Shown piece after piece: positions 11,663-22,605 of a DNA stretch of 64,000 nt (the first letter of the stretch is position 1; the number at the start of each line of letters is the position of its first letter). The stretch is from Diadema setosum (Eukaryota > Echinodermata > Echinoidea > Diadematoida > Diadematidae), in the NCBI GenBank assembly GCA_033980235.1, contig CM067068.1, positions 32,397,046 through 32,461,045 on the forward strand, given 5' to 3'. The notes under the pieces were generated by a model. The model did not search any database and had not been told where the DNA came from. It saw only the letters and a list, made by a program, of their open reading frames with translations. The position numbers and the translations under genes are program-made.

Positions 11663-12353
11663 CCGGGCGCAGTTAGCACAACCCTAACCCAACCAGACGC
11701 CAGGCAAGGCATAGTGTTGTGTAGACTACAGCGACAGGACTGTACTCTACCTCACCGATACATTTACTAGTATTATAGCAGCCCAGCCAAGTCTAGCTGT
11801 GTGCAGCTGCTACATAGGATTAGACATACATTGTATTTCAAGAAAGATCAAGGATTGATGCTGTGAATTGTCAATTGAGATCAACATTATACTAGGTTAG
11901 TCATGTTAGTTGTCTTTGTTCTGACATCAGATTCTATACTAATCTAACAAAACAAAACAAAAAACTGTTAAGATGTCAACTGGCATAATTTTCAAGCTGT
12001 GGTAGTGGTACCATTATCATAGTACCGGTAACTCACTAACCTAACTTAGTAACTGCTTTGTGGCATGCACAATTGTCTCGATAATGGTGTACTGTCACAA
12101 TATAGTCAGACACTATACAATACAGTACAGTGCAGTGCACTCCCTCTGACCTGACCTGTATAGTTTGCTATTGGCTGTAGTAGTGTTATTGTTGGGACTT
12201 AGTATAAACAACATTTCGACAAACAGGCCTTAGAACTGTTAGTGGTCTACACACTATATACTAAGAACATTCTAGCTAACAATGTTTTTAGATCCTCAGA
12301 CAGACTCTAAGTCAGTTGTGATCCGTCATGATCATACAGCAACACTCACTCAC

Positions 12354-12660
12354 CGTGACATTACGAGAAGTGGTCAACACGTCTGGTCTAGTGCCGAAGT
12401 TTTGCATCAGTTAATGGCCTTCTGTCGACTGCGTGCTTGAATTGAAGATCCTTACAGTTGCACGTTTTTTACCAGCTGAAGCGCGATAATAAATGTTTAA
12501 TCTTGCTAGTCAGCTTGATACACTTGATGATCGACACATTTTGGATCAATACAAAAGTTGCTCGGTTACATTCGGTTACGTGTAAGCTGTATGCAGCGCG
12601 ATCATCCTGCGTGAAAATCTACCGCTCGGCGACACGTACGTCGTCGCCGCTCCAGACATT
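12354..12660 (-). other. Candidate 5' exon and CpG-richer start region of the minus-strand unit
   Basis: The minus strand ends at a strong donor (CACG|GTGAGT, GT at 12353-12352). A possible short frame starts MQNFGTRPDV and reaches the donor in phase 0, but continuing into the 11365 exon meets TAA after three codons, so it would be an upstream frame or non-coding leader. The 12560-12660 part is rich in CpG (cgacacgtacgtcgtcgccg), unusual in this window and compatible with a promoter. Unverified. Confidence 0.3.
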
Positions 12661-14640
12661 TGAATGAGTGGCCAATTTGGCTAGTTGTACAGATGAGGAA
12701 AAAAAGAATAACTAAAATAATCATACGTAAATTTTTAAGTAAATACATCATTATAAATATTTTGTAAACATTTTTATTAATTTTTTATGTGATTTCATTC
12801 ATTAATTGGGTATATCATTCAGAAAATTACACTGGTGTTTGATAATCGCAGGAATTGATTTCTTTCTTTTCGCTTATTGGTCAACCAGTTTGGTGGTAGG
12901 TATTCTCGTTATCAGAACGTGAATTTAATAATCGTAAAGCCTCCGAAAAACAGTTCCAAGATTACAGGTGTATTGACACTTTGTCTTAAAACACGTACTT
13001 GCAAGTTTTATGTATACCAAGATATGTAAAATGTGTTCTTTGAAATAACCTTTGTATCCACTACCAAGTCTTCCAAGATGTAATGTAACATGTACATGCA
13101 TAATTGGTCTTTGTTACAAGACTATTCAGGGTAACGACAAGTAGGAAGACCTACGCTCAAGGATGCCTACCCGTTCCCGCACCAACGAGTACTCCTAGAC
13201 GAACTTATTTGCTCACAAGCCCGATACTGGCACACAGGCAGAAACGCCTACCCCAAATGTACCGCTAGTTTTTAGTGTGTATCGTGATCACAATGGTAAC
13301 GGTGTCATCGCGTTTGTACCAAGGAGCTACAGGTATCCGTCAATTAGTTTGGCATGATGTCAGGAGTACAGTGGAGTACAGTATAGTTCGGGGTCAATAA
13401 CCAACTCACGAACACTCGTGGTGTATAGACAAGAAAAGATTAGTTACTTCGGTCATATAAAATACCATGATAACCATGCTTTATATAGTGTGTTTCGCCA
13501 AGGCAGTTAACTGTTTTGATAACAATGGGTTAAAGAAGAGGATTTAGCCTTGCACTTCTCCGACGAGGATCGTAAATGGTAGGCCTATAGTATAAACTTG
13601 AAAATGGGTACGTTCAATTAAGGTTAATTGCAAAGTCGATCCTCATATCAAAACTGGTATAATCCACTGATTAAGGTTTAAGGCTTTTGGCCATGACTCG
13701 GCTTGGAACAAACACTAATTGAACGTCCCAGTTTCACAGCTTCTCCGAAGCGATTGTCGCCGCAATGGCATTTATGACTGAGGAAAATCATAAAGGCATT
13801 TCGGTCAAAGGTGGGGGGGGGGGGGGGGGGGCAAAGAATTAGCCACATCAGGCCGCACACCTGCATGATCAAGCTTATTAGGTATTCATGGCATCATAGC
13901 GTCCATTCCAGCTTCTGAGCCATGTATTCAAACGGTAGATGGTCCATAGTTGCTGGTGCGTTAAATATTTTGTGACTTCGGAATGTTGATCTTTTATACA
14001 TTTACATAATGTAGTTTTATCGTCTCAGCGGCATAAATAGAATTAAATCGTGCATGTTTTTTTTAATCGTTTTTTATCATTAAATGATTCATTTTGTTAA
14101 AAACTGGGTAATACTTAATTGTATATGTTGTGCATATACACAATATTTGTTTTCAGTCATGTACACGTGCATGATACTTCAATGGTCCGCGCACGCATAC
14201 TAAAACAAATATCAAAATGTCAATATTATGTAGGCGTTAATAGGGAACGGCATTATTACGTGATCCATACACGACAACCTCGTGGGCTAATGTGCCACTT
14301 TATAGTGTTGCTTAAGCTGGTAAAATTACAGATTTGACGATACATCTATTCGATAGCAATGCATCCAAATATACTCTTATCCAATACGGAAGTGACAACG
14401 ATATATAGTATCATGTATAATATGGTTTAGCAACTCAGAAAATGATCACATTAAGACATGCAAGAAATTTTGTTCATGTATGAAGCTGAACGTTTATTTT
14501 GTGCACGATATTGTGTAAAGCTCATAACCCGATGCAGAAACTATAAAATGAACTGGGTAAAATTAGTATAGAAGTACAAATGGTAATAGGCATATGTATT
14601 GATCACCTATCATGTCAGTATATACCCATATATATAATGG
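12661..14640. other. Intergenic or intronic DNA, nothing recognised
   Basis: AT-rich, with one G-run at 13812-13831. No frame with family resemblance or good splice borders was noticed on either strand. Confidence 0.5.
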
Positions 14641-14647
14641 TATAAGT

Positions 14648-14705
14648 GGTATAGTAGTAGTAAATAGTATAGTAGTACATGTAGTAGTAGTAATATGGTA
14701 GAATA

Positions 14706-14741
<36 letters not shown>

Positions 14742-14759
14742 AGTAGTAAGAGTACTAGT

Positions 14760-14810
<51 letters not shown>

Positions 14811-14812
14811 TA
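14648..14812. repeat. (TAG)n trinucleotide array
   Basis: Two long TAG/GTA arrays (about 14707-14745 and 14760-14812) separated by a short degenerate stretch. The poly-Tyr and poly-Thr frames across it are artefacts. Confidence 0.95.
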
Positions 14813-15004
14813 GTAGAGAAATACAGCAGCATATTGCAGCATGGGAACTCGTCAGAGTCAAAACTACTTTCAAAAGGTTTGTTTTATAGTAATTGGCATT
14901 CTAATTACTTATTACCTATAACAGAATTGTCAGGTAATACACATGTTGAGTCAAGAGGAATATTATGGGCCGGATTATCTTGTCTATATACGTGCCAGGC
15001 TGGA

Positions 15005-15360
15005 TTAATCAAAGGTATTGTTTACCATTTGGAGCATATTTGATGCATTTATGTATCACAAAACATCCTAACCACATAAAAATTTCGTAATAAAGCCTAA
15101 AATATATAAGGAGATATCACTATATTTTTCGCACTAAAACATAACAATGTAGACGGTTTAGTCTATACATTCTTTGTTATAACTACTGTTCACATTTTGT
15201 ATATTAAACAATACTTCTATAACATTGATTATATACTGATTTACATTTTTACATTGGTTGTTTCTATATATTCCTAACTCACATTTCAGGACTATTTTGA
15301 AGCACTAAAGCTGTTTTTTTTTTTTTTTGTTTCATCTGCAAATAGTAAATAAGCGTGCCA
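15005..15360. mobile_element. TTAA-target MITE family C, opposite orientation copy
   Basis: Starts ttaatcaaaggtattgtttacc and runs through the family hallmarks (aaaacatcctaaccacat, ggagatatcac, actgttcacattttgt) to gcaaatagtaaataagcgtgcc. Divergent from the other copies, so older. Confidence 0.8.
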
Positions 15361-16835
15361 TTCTACCGTCATATCGCTGTTTGTCATTATCTCATTACGT
15401 TTTTGCGACAACACAGCTCAATCTCAGCCACGTCGAGAATTACAGTGCATGGATGGTCAGATTTGCTTTGCGTGCCTTGACACTGATTGTGGTAAACCTA
15501 TTTTTACCGTGTCTCAGGATACGAGTTCAGCATGTAGGGAAGCTCTAAAGGAAGAAGCGAGAGTCACCTGGTATGTGAACATCTGGCAGTTGTGACATGT
15601 ATCACTCCTGTTTAATCAGGCATGTTTTTACTGCAGAATACCAGGCAATGGTAAAGTTGAGTATAGCCGAAAGGAAATGACCGCTGCGTAAAAAACAAAA
15701 TAAAACAAAGCAAAAAAATCACGTGTTGCTATGTACCGTTTCACTAAAATCATTGATAACTCTGCAATTCTCCATAATGTCGATTTGCTGCAAGAGTATT
15801 CTTTTCTGTCATCATTGAAGATACTCGATTTTTTTAAAGTCAGTCATGGTGTTATGATGAGGCCCTGTGAGTATTTCAACACGTAATAAAAAACTTTGCT
15901 GCCAAAAAGCACGAGAACAAAATCATTCCACATTTTAAATAGACTTAATGTTTGTATGTGTTATGTGTTATTTGTAGAATGTGTATAATGAATTTTGGTA
16001 AGTTGATGCATATTGTGTGTTTGCGTTTGTTTGTATGTGTGTATATCGAATGTGTCTATAGGAGGTATAAAATTATTATACACCTCCTTTGTGCGTTTGT
16101 GTGACGAGCTTTACAGGCTCATCAAATGATCGATTAAGAGCTATAGATACCGTAATCGTTTTAGTGATACAGAATTGAATCATATACATCATTTAAAGAA
16201 GAACAAACCAAAGCAAAACTAGATTGTGTGATGATTTCAATTTTTATAATAGGCCTACCTCATTCATATGTATGAAAGGTGTTTCTCTCGTATTCATAAT
16301 ATATATGTATATAATAATATTATGATTGCGGTCGTTGAGGTTTATCCATTTTCCGTCATCAAGATTAATAAATATACTATTATGATGCCATTTGTTACAG
16401 TTACAACATTCCTTTTTTCAGCGTTTTAAATATAGGCCTATACCATTATTATCACTGTCATCAATATGAAATATAGGCCTCTAAATAATTATCATAATCA
16501 CTCAGAAGCCTATTATATTCTCTAAGTCGAGAAAATATGGATAGTGATATATAGGCGAATCTCACAAGTGGACATTCTCCAACAAACATGAGTGAAACAT
16601 ATTTATGGAAATGAATATAAGAATGGATAGGGGGCCTACACGAGTTTATTGAATGATGAACAGATACATAGGGCTAAGTGGATGATTCAAATATAAACTT
16701 TAAAAATGTAGATAAATAGATAAATCGATAAATAGCGGGTCTGTGTAATTTTCCAAGTCATATCCGTTTAACACATTCTGCGTATCCACTTTATGACATT
16801 TAATACGCGCGGGACTTCGTAGACTACTTAGTAAT

Positions 16836-16839
16836 GCTC

Positions 16840-16887
<48 letters not shown>

Positions 16888-17083
16888 GAGTGAAAATATT
16901 CAGAGCCGGACCTCACGGATCACTCGAAGATTTTGGAGTGATCCCTGCGGTCACTCTAAAACGAGTGAAAATGAACATAAATTATTCATTCAAAATTCAC
17001 TCCAATTTCACTCTAAATTTACTCTTTTTTGTATTCACTCCTTCAAGAGTGAATATTTTCACTCGATTTTTTTTAGAGGGTAG
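16836..17083. mobile_element. MITE family A, copy 1 (TIR CTCTAAAAAAAATCGAGTGA)
   Basis: Ends are ctctaaaa(n)tcgagtgaaaatattca and tgaatattttcactcgattttttttagag. The left A-run has expanded to about 40 A. The middle is filled with GAGTGA/TCACTC words in both orientations, so the element is nearly self-complementary. Other copies: 49943-50166 and 57158-58186. Confidence 0.85.
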
Positions 17084-17489
17084 TCTCACAGAGCGTTTTA
17101 TGGACCGAAATCGCGAAAAATGCGACACAAAAATGTCCAAAAAAAAAAACCCCGCTAGTCTAGAAGAAGATGTCGATTTATCACAAGATTTTATCGCGTA
17201 GGGGTGAACTGTTCAAAATGTTAATGTAAAACAATTTACCGTAAAATACGAAATTTGAGCCTAATTTACCGATCTTTTTTTTCTTTGCCGTCGGCTCGGT
17301 AAGAATGTGAACGGTAAATCGTGGGTCTATATGAATTATTGTGATTCTGGTGCAAGTTTAATATTTACAGATATTTACAAGCACATAACAAATTTGAAGA
17401 AAATAGCTAGCCACTGTGATCAACCGTTAGTCGCTTACGGTTGAGACGGGGGATTCAACTTTTGCGACATAAGTAGAAGCTACTTATGG

Positions 17490-17840
17490 AACACTAAATA
17501 ACATATAATTCTAAGAGGAACTGAAAGTTTATTGGATGAAAAGCTGTTTTGAAATGGCTGAGATATCAAGAAAAAAACAACAAAGTGGTACTTTTAAATA
17601 AAAGGTGAGTTCCACCTTTTATTATAGGTCTCTTTATTTTTGAAAACTGATGGGGTATCTTCACTATTTCAAAACCAGTTTTCATCTAATCAAATTTTGA
17701 ATTCTTTATCGCATAGCTCTGTAACATTTCATAAGAGGTTTCTCATTATCTCACAGGAAAAAAGTTGGAAACCTGTAGCCCGATATCAGCCACCAAAAAC
17801 TCGTATTTGAATTTACAGGGCTCACACCTGTAAATAAAAT
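17490..17840. mobile_element. TTAA MITE family D, diverged copy
   Basis: Shares with 21842-22236 the blocks gaaatggctgagatatc and atttcaaaaccagttttcatct, and cataagaggtttctcattatctc with 40257-40913. Its outer boundaries are eroded, so the coordinates are approximate. Confidence 0.65.
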
Positions 17841-18268
17841 GGAATATCCCAGACACTTTCACAAAATCGTACCAAAGATACCAAAAATAAATGAAGAAAA
17901 CAAAAATTAATTAAAAATGAATAATGCAGTTTGGCAACAAACTGAATAGCTGTAGATATTGAGTATGAATTCCTCTACAAACTGCATTTGGGTTGGAAAA
18001 TGAAAGCTTTTCTCATAATGGAATTTGAAGGGACTATTTCATTGGGTGCATGTACAGAAAAATTAATAGTTGATTTTTTGAGTGGAAAAACAACTTGTAG
18101 TCTGGCTTTGTTGGCTCTTGGACAGAGTTTGAGCTGAAGGTTAGTGAAGATGAAACACCTCATTTCTACCAGCTATTATTTTTACAGAATTTTCTGTGGC
18201 CGTGTGAATGCTTCAGTACGTTGAAACTCGTAGTCATCGCTCGCTCCCGCGCGTTTGCCGCGCGGGAG

Positions 18269-18493
18269 GCGTTTTTTTTTTTTTTTTTTTGTTAAGACGG
18301 CACAGATTGGGGCATGGGAAAAACGTTGGGTTAGGGTTTTTGGTTATGGTTAGGGTTAGGGTTAGGGTTGGGGTTAGGGTTAGGGTTAGGGTTTGATGGT
18401 TAGGGTTAGGATTAGGATTAGGGTTAGGTTTAGGGATAGGGTCCCCGATAGATTTTTAGTTTCCCCAATCTGTGCCGTCTAAAAAAAACACGC
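18269..18493. mobile_element. Telomere-repeat-carrying MITE, copy 2
   Basis: Same element as 3101-3339: matching termini (GCG + T-run + AAGACGGCACAGATTGGGG; TCTGTGCCGTCT + A-run + CACGC) and the same ordered variants inside the TTAGGG array (ttggggtt, ggatta, tttagggatagggtccccgata). It lacks a clear target duplication. It sits directly beside a perfect GC-rich hairpin, CTCCCGCGCG...CGCGCGGGAG (18244-18268). Confidence 0.9.
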
Positions 18494-18614
18494 CGGAAAG
18501 CAGCTGCGAGCGAGCGATCGCGAGCGTAGGTGGCCTTCCTGGTACAACCTGAGTGTGCTCGTTCCATGATCCACCAATATAAAATTTTAGTTGCTCGCCA
18601 CTTTTTCATCACCA

Positions 18615-18736
18615 CTACACACACACACACACACACACACACGTTTTATTGTACATGCGTATACAGCGTCTCTGTGTGCGCGCGCACCTCACAGACACAC
18701 ACATACAACACACAGACACACACACACACACACACG

Positions 18737-18769
<33 letters not shown>
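18615..18769. repeat. (CA)n microsatellite cluster
   Basis: Several CA runs broken by CGCG words, with no reading frame of interest. It lies about 250 bp left of the putative promoter region. Confidence 0.95.
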
Positions 18770-18998
18770 GTAAACATGCTCCCTTATCCACCAACCACGT
18801 AGACCCAGACTCAGCCAGTGATGCATTTATTACGCTGAGTATAGAGATACTCTCTCCGTCGCCCGTGCGTGGAGTCTAGTCCTCCGACCATTAGGGAAGA
18901 GCCAAGAAGAACTACGGTGCACCGGTGTACCGCAGAAAGCACATGATACGTCCGCCCACCACCATATCACGACACGTCCACACACACACACGAACACT

Positions 18999-19049
18999 TA
19001 CTTCTTGTGCGTCGGATGTCCTACACACGCGACGGCGGCGAACCAGCAT
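18999..19049 (-). other. Candidate minus-strand first exon with perfect donor
   Basis: On the minus strand an ATG at 19049 opens a frame (MLVRRRRVCRTSDAQE) that reaches a perfect donor, GAA|GTAAGTGTT, in phase 0. A second ATG four bases upstream opens another frame. The product is not recognised. It faces away from the candidate SLC6 exon 19343-19360 across a CpG-rich gap, so the two could share a two-way promoter. Small size makes chance a real possibility. Confidence 0.25.
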
Positions 19050-19342
19050 CTCATTTTCAGTCAGGTCACAGCTTAGAGAGCTGCCTAAAATCACTAGCTA
19101 GACTATACCACAACGTTTGAGTCCTATCGACTACTGTTACCTTGCCTTGCTTGTGAATTTAACAGTGGATTCTTTCGTAAATCGATTCGAGAGCCTGTCT
19201 CGCAACTTCTTACGCCGCCGATCATTGGGTGTGGGGCAGACTGAATTCTGCTTGAGCCCCAAAACGCGAGCCGAGTGCATATTGATTCATTCAGTGTAAT
19301 ATTGCATGCGTTTCACTATTCGAGAGAGACAAAGTGGCCAAG
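19050..19342. promoter_or_regulatory. Possible bidirectional promoter and 5' leader
   Basis: GC- and CpG-richer than its surroundings and free of recognised repeats. It contains an inverted CCAAT word (cattggg, about 19225) and initiator-like ttcattcagt (about 19287), but no TATA box in the usual place. It is flanked by divergent exon-like segments that both end in GTAAGT. An upstream ATG at 19306, out of frame with 19343, would reduce translation from the main start. The call rests on layout only. Confidence 0.3.
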
Positions 19343-19360
19343 ATGAGTTACGACCACGTG
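19343..19360 (+). CDS. Putative alternative first coding exon (1b) of the SLC6 transporter
   Basis: The ATG at 19343 lies in a good start context (GGCCAAG before it). Six codons, MSYDHV, run to a perfect donor, GTG|GTAAGTG, in phase 0, exactly the phase needed to join the exon at 37445. It overlaps an E-box, CACGTG, at the splice site. Vertebrate GlyT1 is known to have alternative short N-termini made from alternative first exons, which makes such a structure reasonable, but six codons with a donor can arise by chance. Confidence 0.35.
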
Positions 19361-21320
19361 GTAAGTGTAATTTTCTCAACACGCGTTGTTCTTTACTTAA
19401 GGAGTTTTGGGTCTCATTGTCGTCGAATTGTAAACACTTAAATGATTCTGGTGTGAAATGTGTTTGGTTCAGCATTTTTTTTTCCCAATCATACCAGTCG
19501 GATGGTGTTCGCCGGGGTGTCCGCACGAACATCCAACTCCCAAGTCGCTATAGACTCTAAATCGCACAAGAAAATTTATTGATGGATACGGAGTCGAGTA
19601 GAATCTACGCGAGTCTTCTAGCTACTCACGTTGCGCTGCCAAAACTTAGGTCAGTTTAAAAGGAGGAGGAAATTTAGGCAGTTTTATACATATTTTTACG
19701 TTCAGCGTTTACTCTAAAAGAAGATTTTATTTTCCTTTTTCCTTTCTTACTTTCGAACATCAATAAATCGGGGAACGTGAGCTGGATCTATCTAGAGTAT
19801 TTGCCGTTTTCAACTTTGATAAATCCGATTAGGGCGCGCGTAATAATAAAAATGAATCGGTTCAAACGTAGGCCTACTGTAGATTCTAGTAAATTATCAA
19901 ACACCGTCGTGTCTATCAACAGTTAAAAGACCTTGGCTTTAGCAGCTGTTTAGAAACTTTGACGTTACTATTCCGAGTTACCTGATCAGATTCTGGATTT
20001 CTACCAACGATTCAGATAAGTTTCAATGAAATTTCAGCATGGTTTACTTTCATTTTGTAACTTTGTTAGGAATTGTCAGTGTTTTGATGTGCTGCAGTTT
20101 GACGTGAATAAATTTATTAAATGAATAGAAATTAGAATCTAAATGCCGTGCACACGTGATGATTGCAACTTGCGGCGCTAGTGTATGCGAAAGTACACTA
20201 GCGCCCAACTTGCTTGTGTCATGTGATGGACATGGAAAATAAATCCTTTTTCTGATTTGTGACATTGGTCTTAAATTTAAGGCAGTGGCTAGTGGCAGTA
20301 ATTATAAACGTACACTTGCATTTCGTTGGAAATATCGAAAAAATGTGCGGGTTTACATAAAAAAAAAAACAAGTAAAACTTACAGTCATTCAGAAACTAA
20401 CTTAGACCATACCTAACATTGTTAGTACAGTAGTAGTGAGTGGGTGGGAGTGGGGTGTGAGTGTGTGTGTGGTGCTCATGCTATATTTTGCAGTATTTTC
20501 GTTTCCCTTGGGCCTTGTATCATGTGTATAATGTACAAGGTAACATTGCGATGTCGGGTTTAAATGGGCAAGGTGTTTCATAACCACAACACACCCCCAC
20601 AACAGTGGAAACGGTTCTGGTGTTGCCGCTCGACGTCCACACCGTCTAAAACGTTAGTAAAGGCCTATAATTCTTTGTAAACAGCGAATAATTTTACTTG
20701 TTTGAGCTGAGATGTAGATGACTAAAAAAAAAAAAAAAAAAAAAAAAACGGTGCGAGCGCGCTGTGTTGTCGTCACGATCACGAATCCGTGATGGAAATT
20801 TCCACGACGCGCCGGGTGATCGCGGTGCGGGCCGTGTTATGAAGCGCGAGTAGGAGGCCTCGTCAAATAGCAACGAAGCGAGGCCATTCGCCCGAGTTTC
20901 ATTCAATTCAAGAAGTGGTGGACCATGCGGAATGTCATTCTTCGCACCGAAGCAAGCTTCTTCACAAAGGATTGTTCCTTTTTTCACCTTGATAACCGTG
21001 CTACATTGTACGCAACAGAGATGATGAAAACAGTGGATGACAAGGAAACAAGATACTACATAAATCCGCCAGTCGACAGCGCCAGTGCTAGTGAAGTGTG
21101 AAAGAAATTGTCGACACGATCTGTAGGCCCAAAATGTTCAGTATACTAGTATTTTCGTAGAATCGTACTAATCTCCGTCACAGAGCAGCTACCTAAACCT
21201 AGCTCGCACACAGCGAGTGTGAATTTTGATGGCGATCTAAAAGTGAAAGTACCTGTACCTACCGGTGGTGTTGATGTCGGGCGCTGAGCACTGCCTTTCA
21301 TCTTCGAATTTAGTTCAGTA
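19361..21320. other. Intronic or intergenic DNA with a CpG-rich island-like patch
   Basis: No recognised gene. The stretch 20748-20990 is CpG-rich (gtgcgagcgcgctgtgttgtcgtc) and open on the minus strand for about 80 codons (MKKGTILCEEAC...), directly next to a T/A run. No family resemblance or donor was found, so it is left as a possible promoter or unknown frame. Confidence 0.45.
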
Positions 21321-21770
21321 AGGCTGCGTTCACATAGAAGTATTAAAAGTATTCGCTAATCGCTATTCGGTACTAGTATTCGCTATTCGGGCCCCGAATA
21401 CACCATCACCCGCACCGTCAACTCACCATCCCATGCAGTGAGGATTTCTTCCTCCTACATCCTAGCAAATCTTATTAACAATTTCTAAACTGCATCAGAA
21501 TGTCTGTCTACATGCTTATTTTTGCTAAAGGGCAAATCCAGACCAAAATTGTCATTATTTCATAAACGAGAGACGGTATACGCTGCAAGAAAATCGAACA
21601 AGTTCGATTCCCACTTTGCTATACTTTTCGCAGCTATTCGGTACTTTCGAATAGTGCCCTCCTATGTGAACTGGTGTGAGGAAATCCTATCGTTCGATTC
21701 AAGCTATTCGCGTGCCCTCGAAAAACGAGCCCGAATACCCGAATAGTATACTTCTATGTGAACGCAGCCT
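21321..21770. mobile_element. MITE family E, copy 2 (intact, 450 bp)
   Basis: Perfect terminal inverted repeats AGGCTGCGTTCACATAGAAG, flanked by ta and aa. The interior matches 2739-3448 in reverse orientation and holds the uninterrupted target caccatcacccgcaccgtca, which gives the empty site of the nested telomere-repeat MITE. Subterminal (GCGAATA) words are few here. Confidence 0.9.
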
Positions 21771-21841
21771 AATGCGAGTATATTACGAGTACTCTGGATA
21801 GATGCACCGATTTTTAAAACATATCCATTAAAGGTCCATGT

Positions 21842-22236
21842 TTAAAGGGATCGTATACAACTAGTTTTGGTTGAGACCTAGTTTCAGGTTTCTAACATTT
21901 TTTGATGAGATAAGGAGAAACCTTTTATGAAATATGAAAGAGCATGTAATTCCATGAGGAATTCAACGTTTATTTGATGAAAATTGGTTTTGAAATGGCT
22001 GAGATATCCAAAACAGAGCTATTCAATAAAGTGTGGGACCCACACTTTATTACGATTGCTTTGATTTACTTTGTTTTTGGATGTTTCAATCATTTCAAAC
22101 CCAATTTTCATCAAATAAACTTTGAATTCCTCTTAAAGTGGTATGCTCTGTACTATTTCTTAAGTGTTTTCTTGGTATTTGACAAAAAGTTAAAAGCCCA
22201 ATTCTCATCCCCACCAATACTGTACTATCCCTTTAA
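21842..22236. mobile_element. TTAA MITE family D, copy 1 (intact, 395 bp)
   Basis: Begins TTAAAGGGATCGTATACAAC and ends TGTACTATCCCTTTAA, TTAA at both ends. The inner half is strongly self-complementary around aaagtgtgggacccacacttt. Related copies at 17490-17840 and 40257-40913. Confidence 0.9.
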
Positions 22237-22605
22237 TCGGTAAATGACCGAAGTACGACAAAGACACGACTCTTGTGCTTTCTTTACCCCTTCCCGCGGC
22301 CCCGCGGACCTCTTTGGTAGAAAACTGGAAATGGATTGTTCGTAAAAAATATCTAGACCCTATAGATTAGAATGGTTGCATTCACAGAACATTTGTTATA
22401 AAAACGCATGGAATAAAATGCGCAATGATACACGTGTAGTAGTCCCTCCGCTCCGTGTCCGGTGTCTGACATACCATGGAGTTACAATTACAACCGAAAC
22501 CGAGGCTGGTTCCTTGACTGTAATGACATTGATAGTTGCTCCTGCGACAATTGCTGCTATGAAATATCTGCACGCTATTAAAGACAAACATTATATACAT
22601 TTACT

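Noticed and set aside
19306..19360. MRFTIRERQ… frame as the start of exon 1b
   Set aside because: It reaches the donor in phase 1, which does not fit exon 37445; treated as an upstream out-of-frame ATG.
20694..20987. Minus-strand 97-codon frame (MKKGTILCEEAC…)
   Set aside because: It runs into a poly-Phe stretch from a T-run, has no splice donor and no family match; the CpG richness may reflect a promoter instead.
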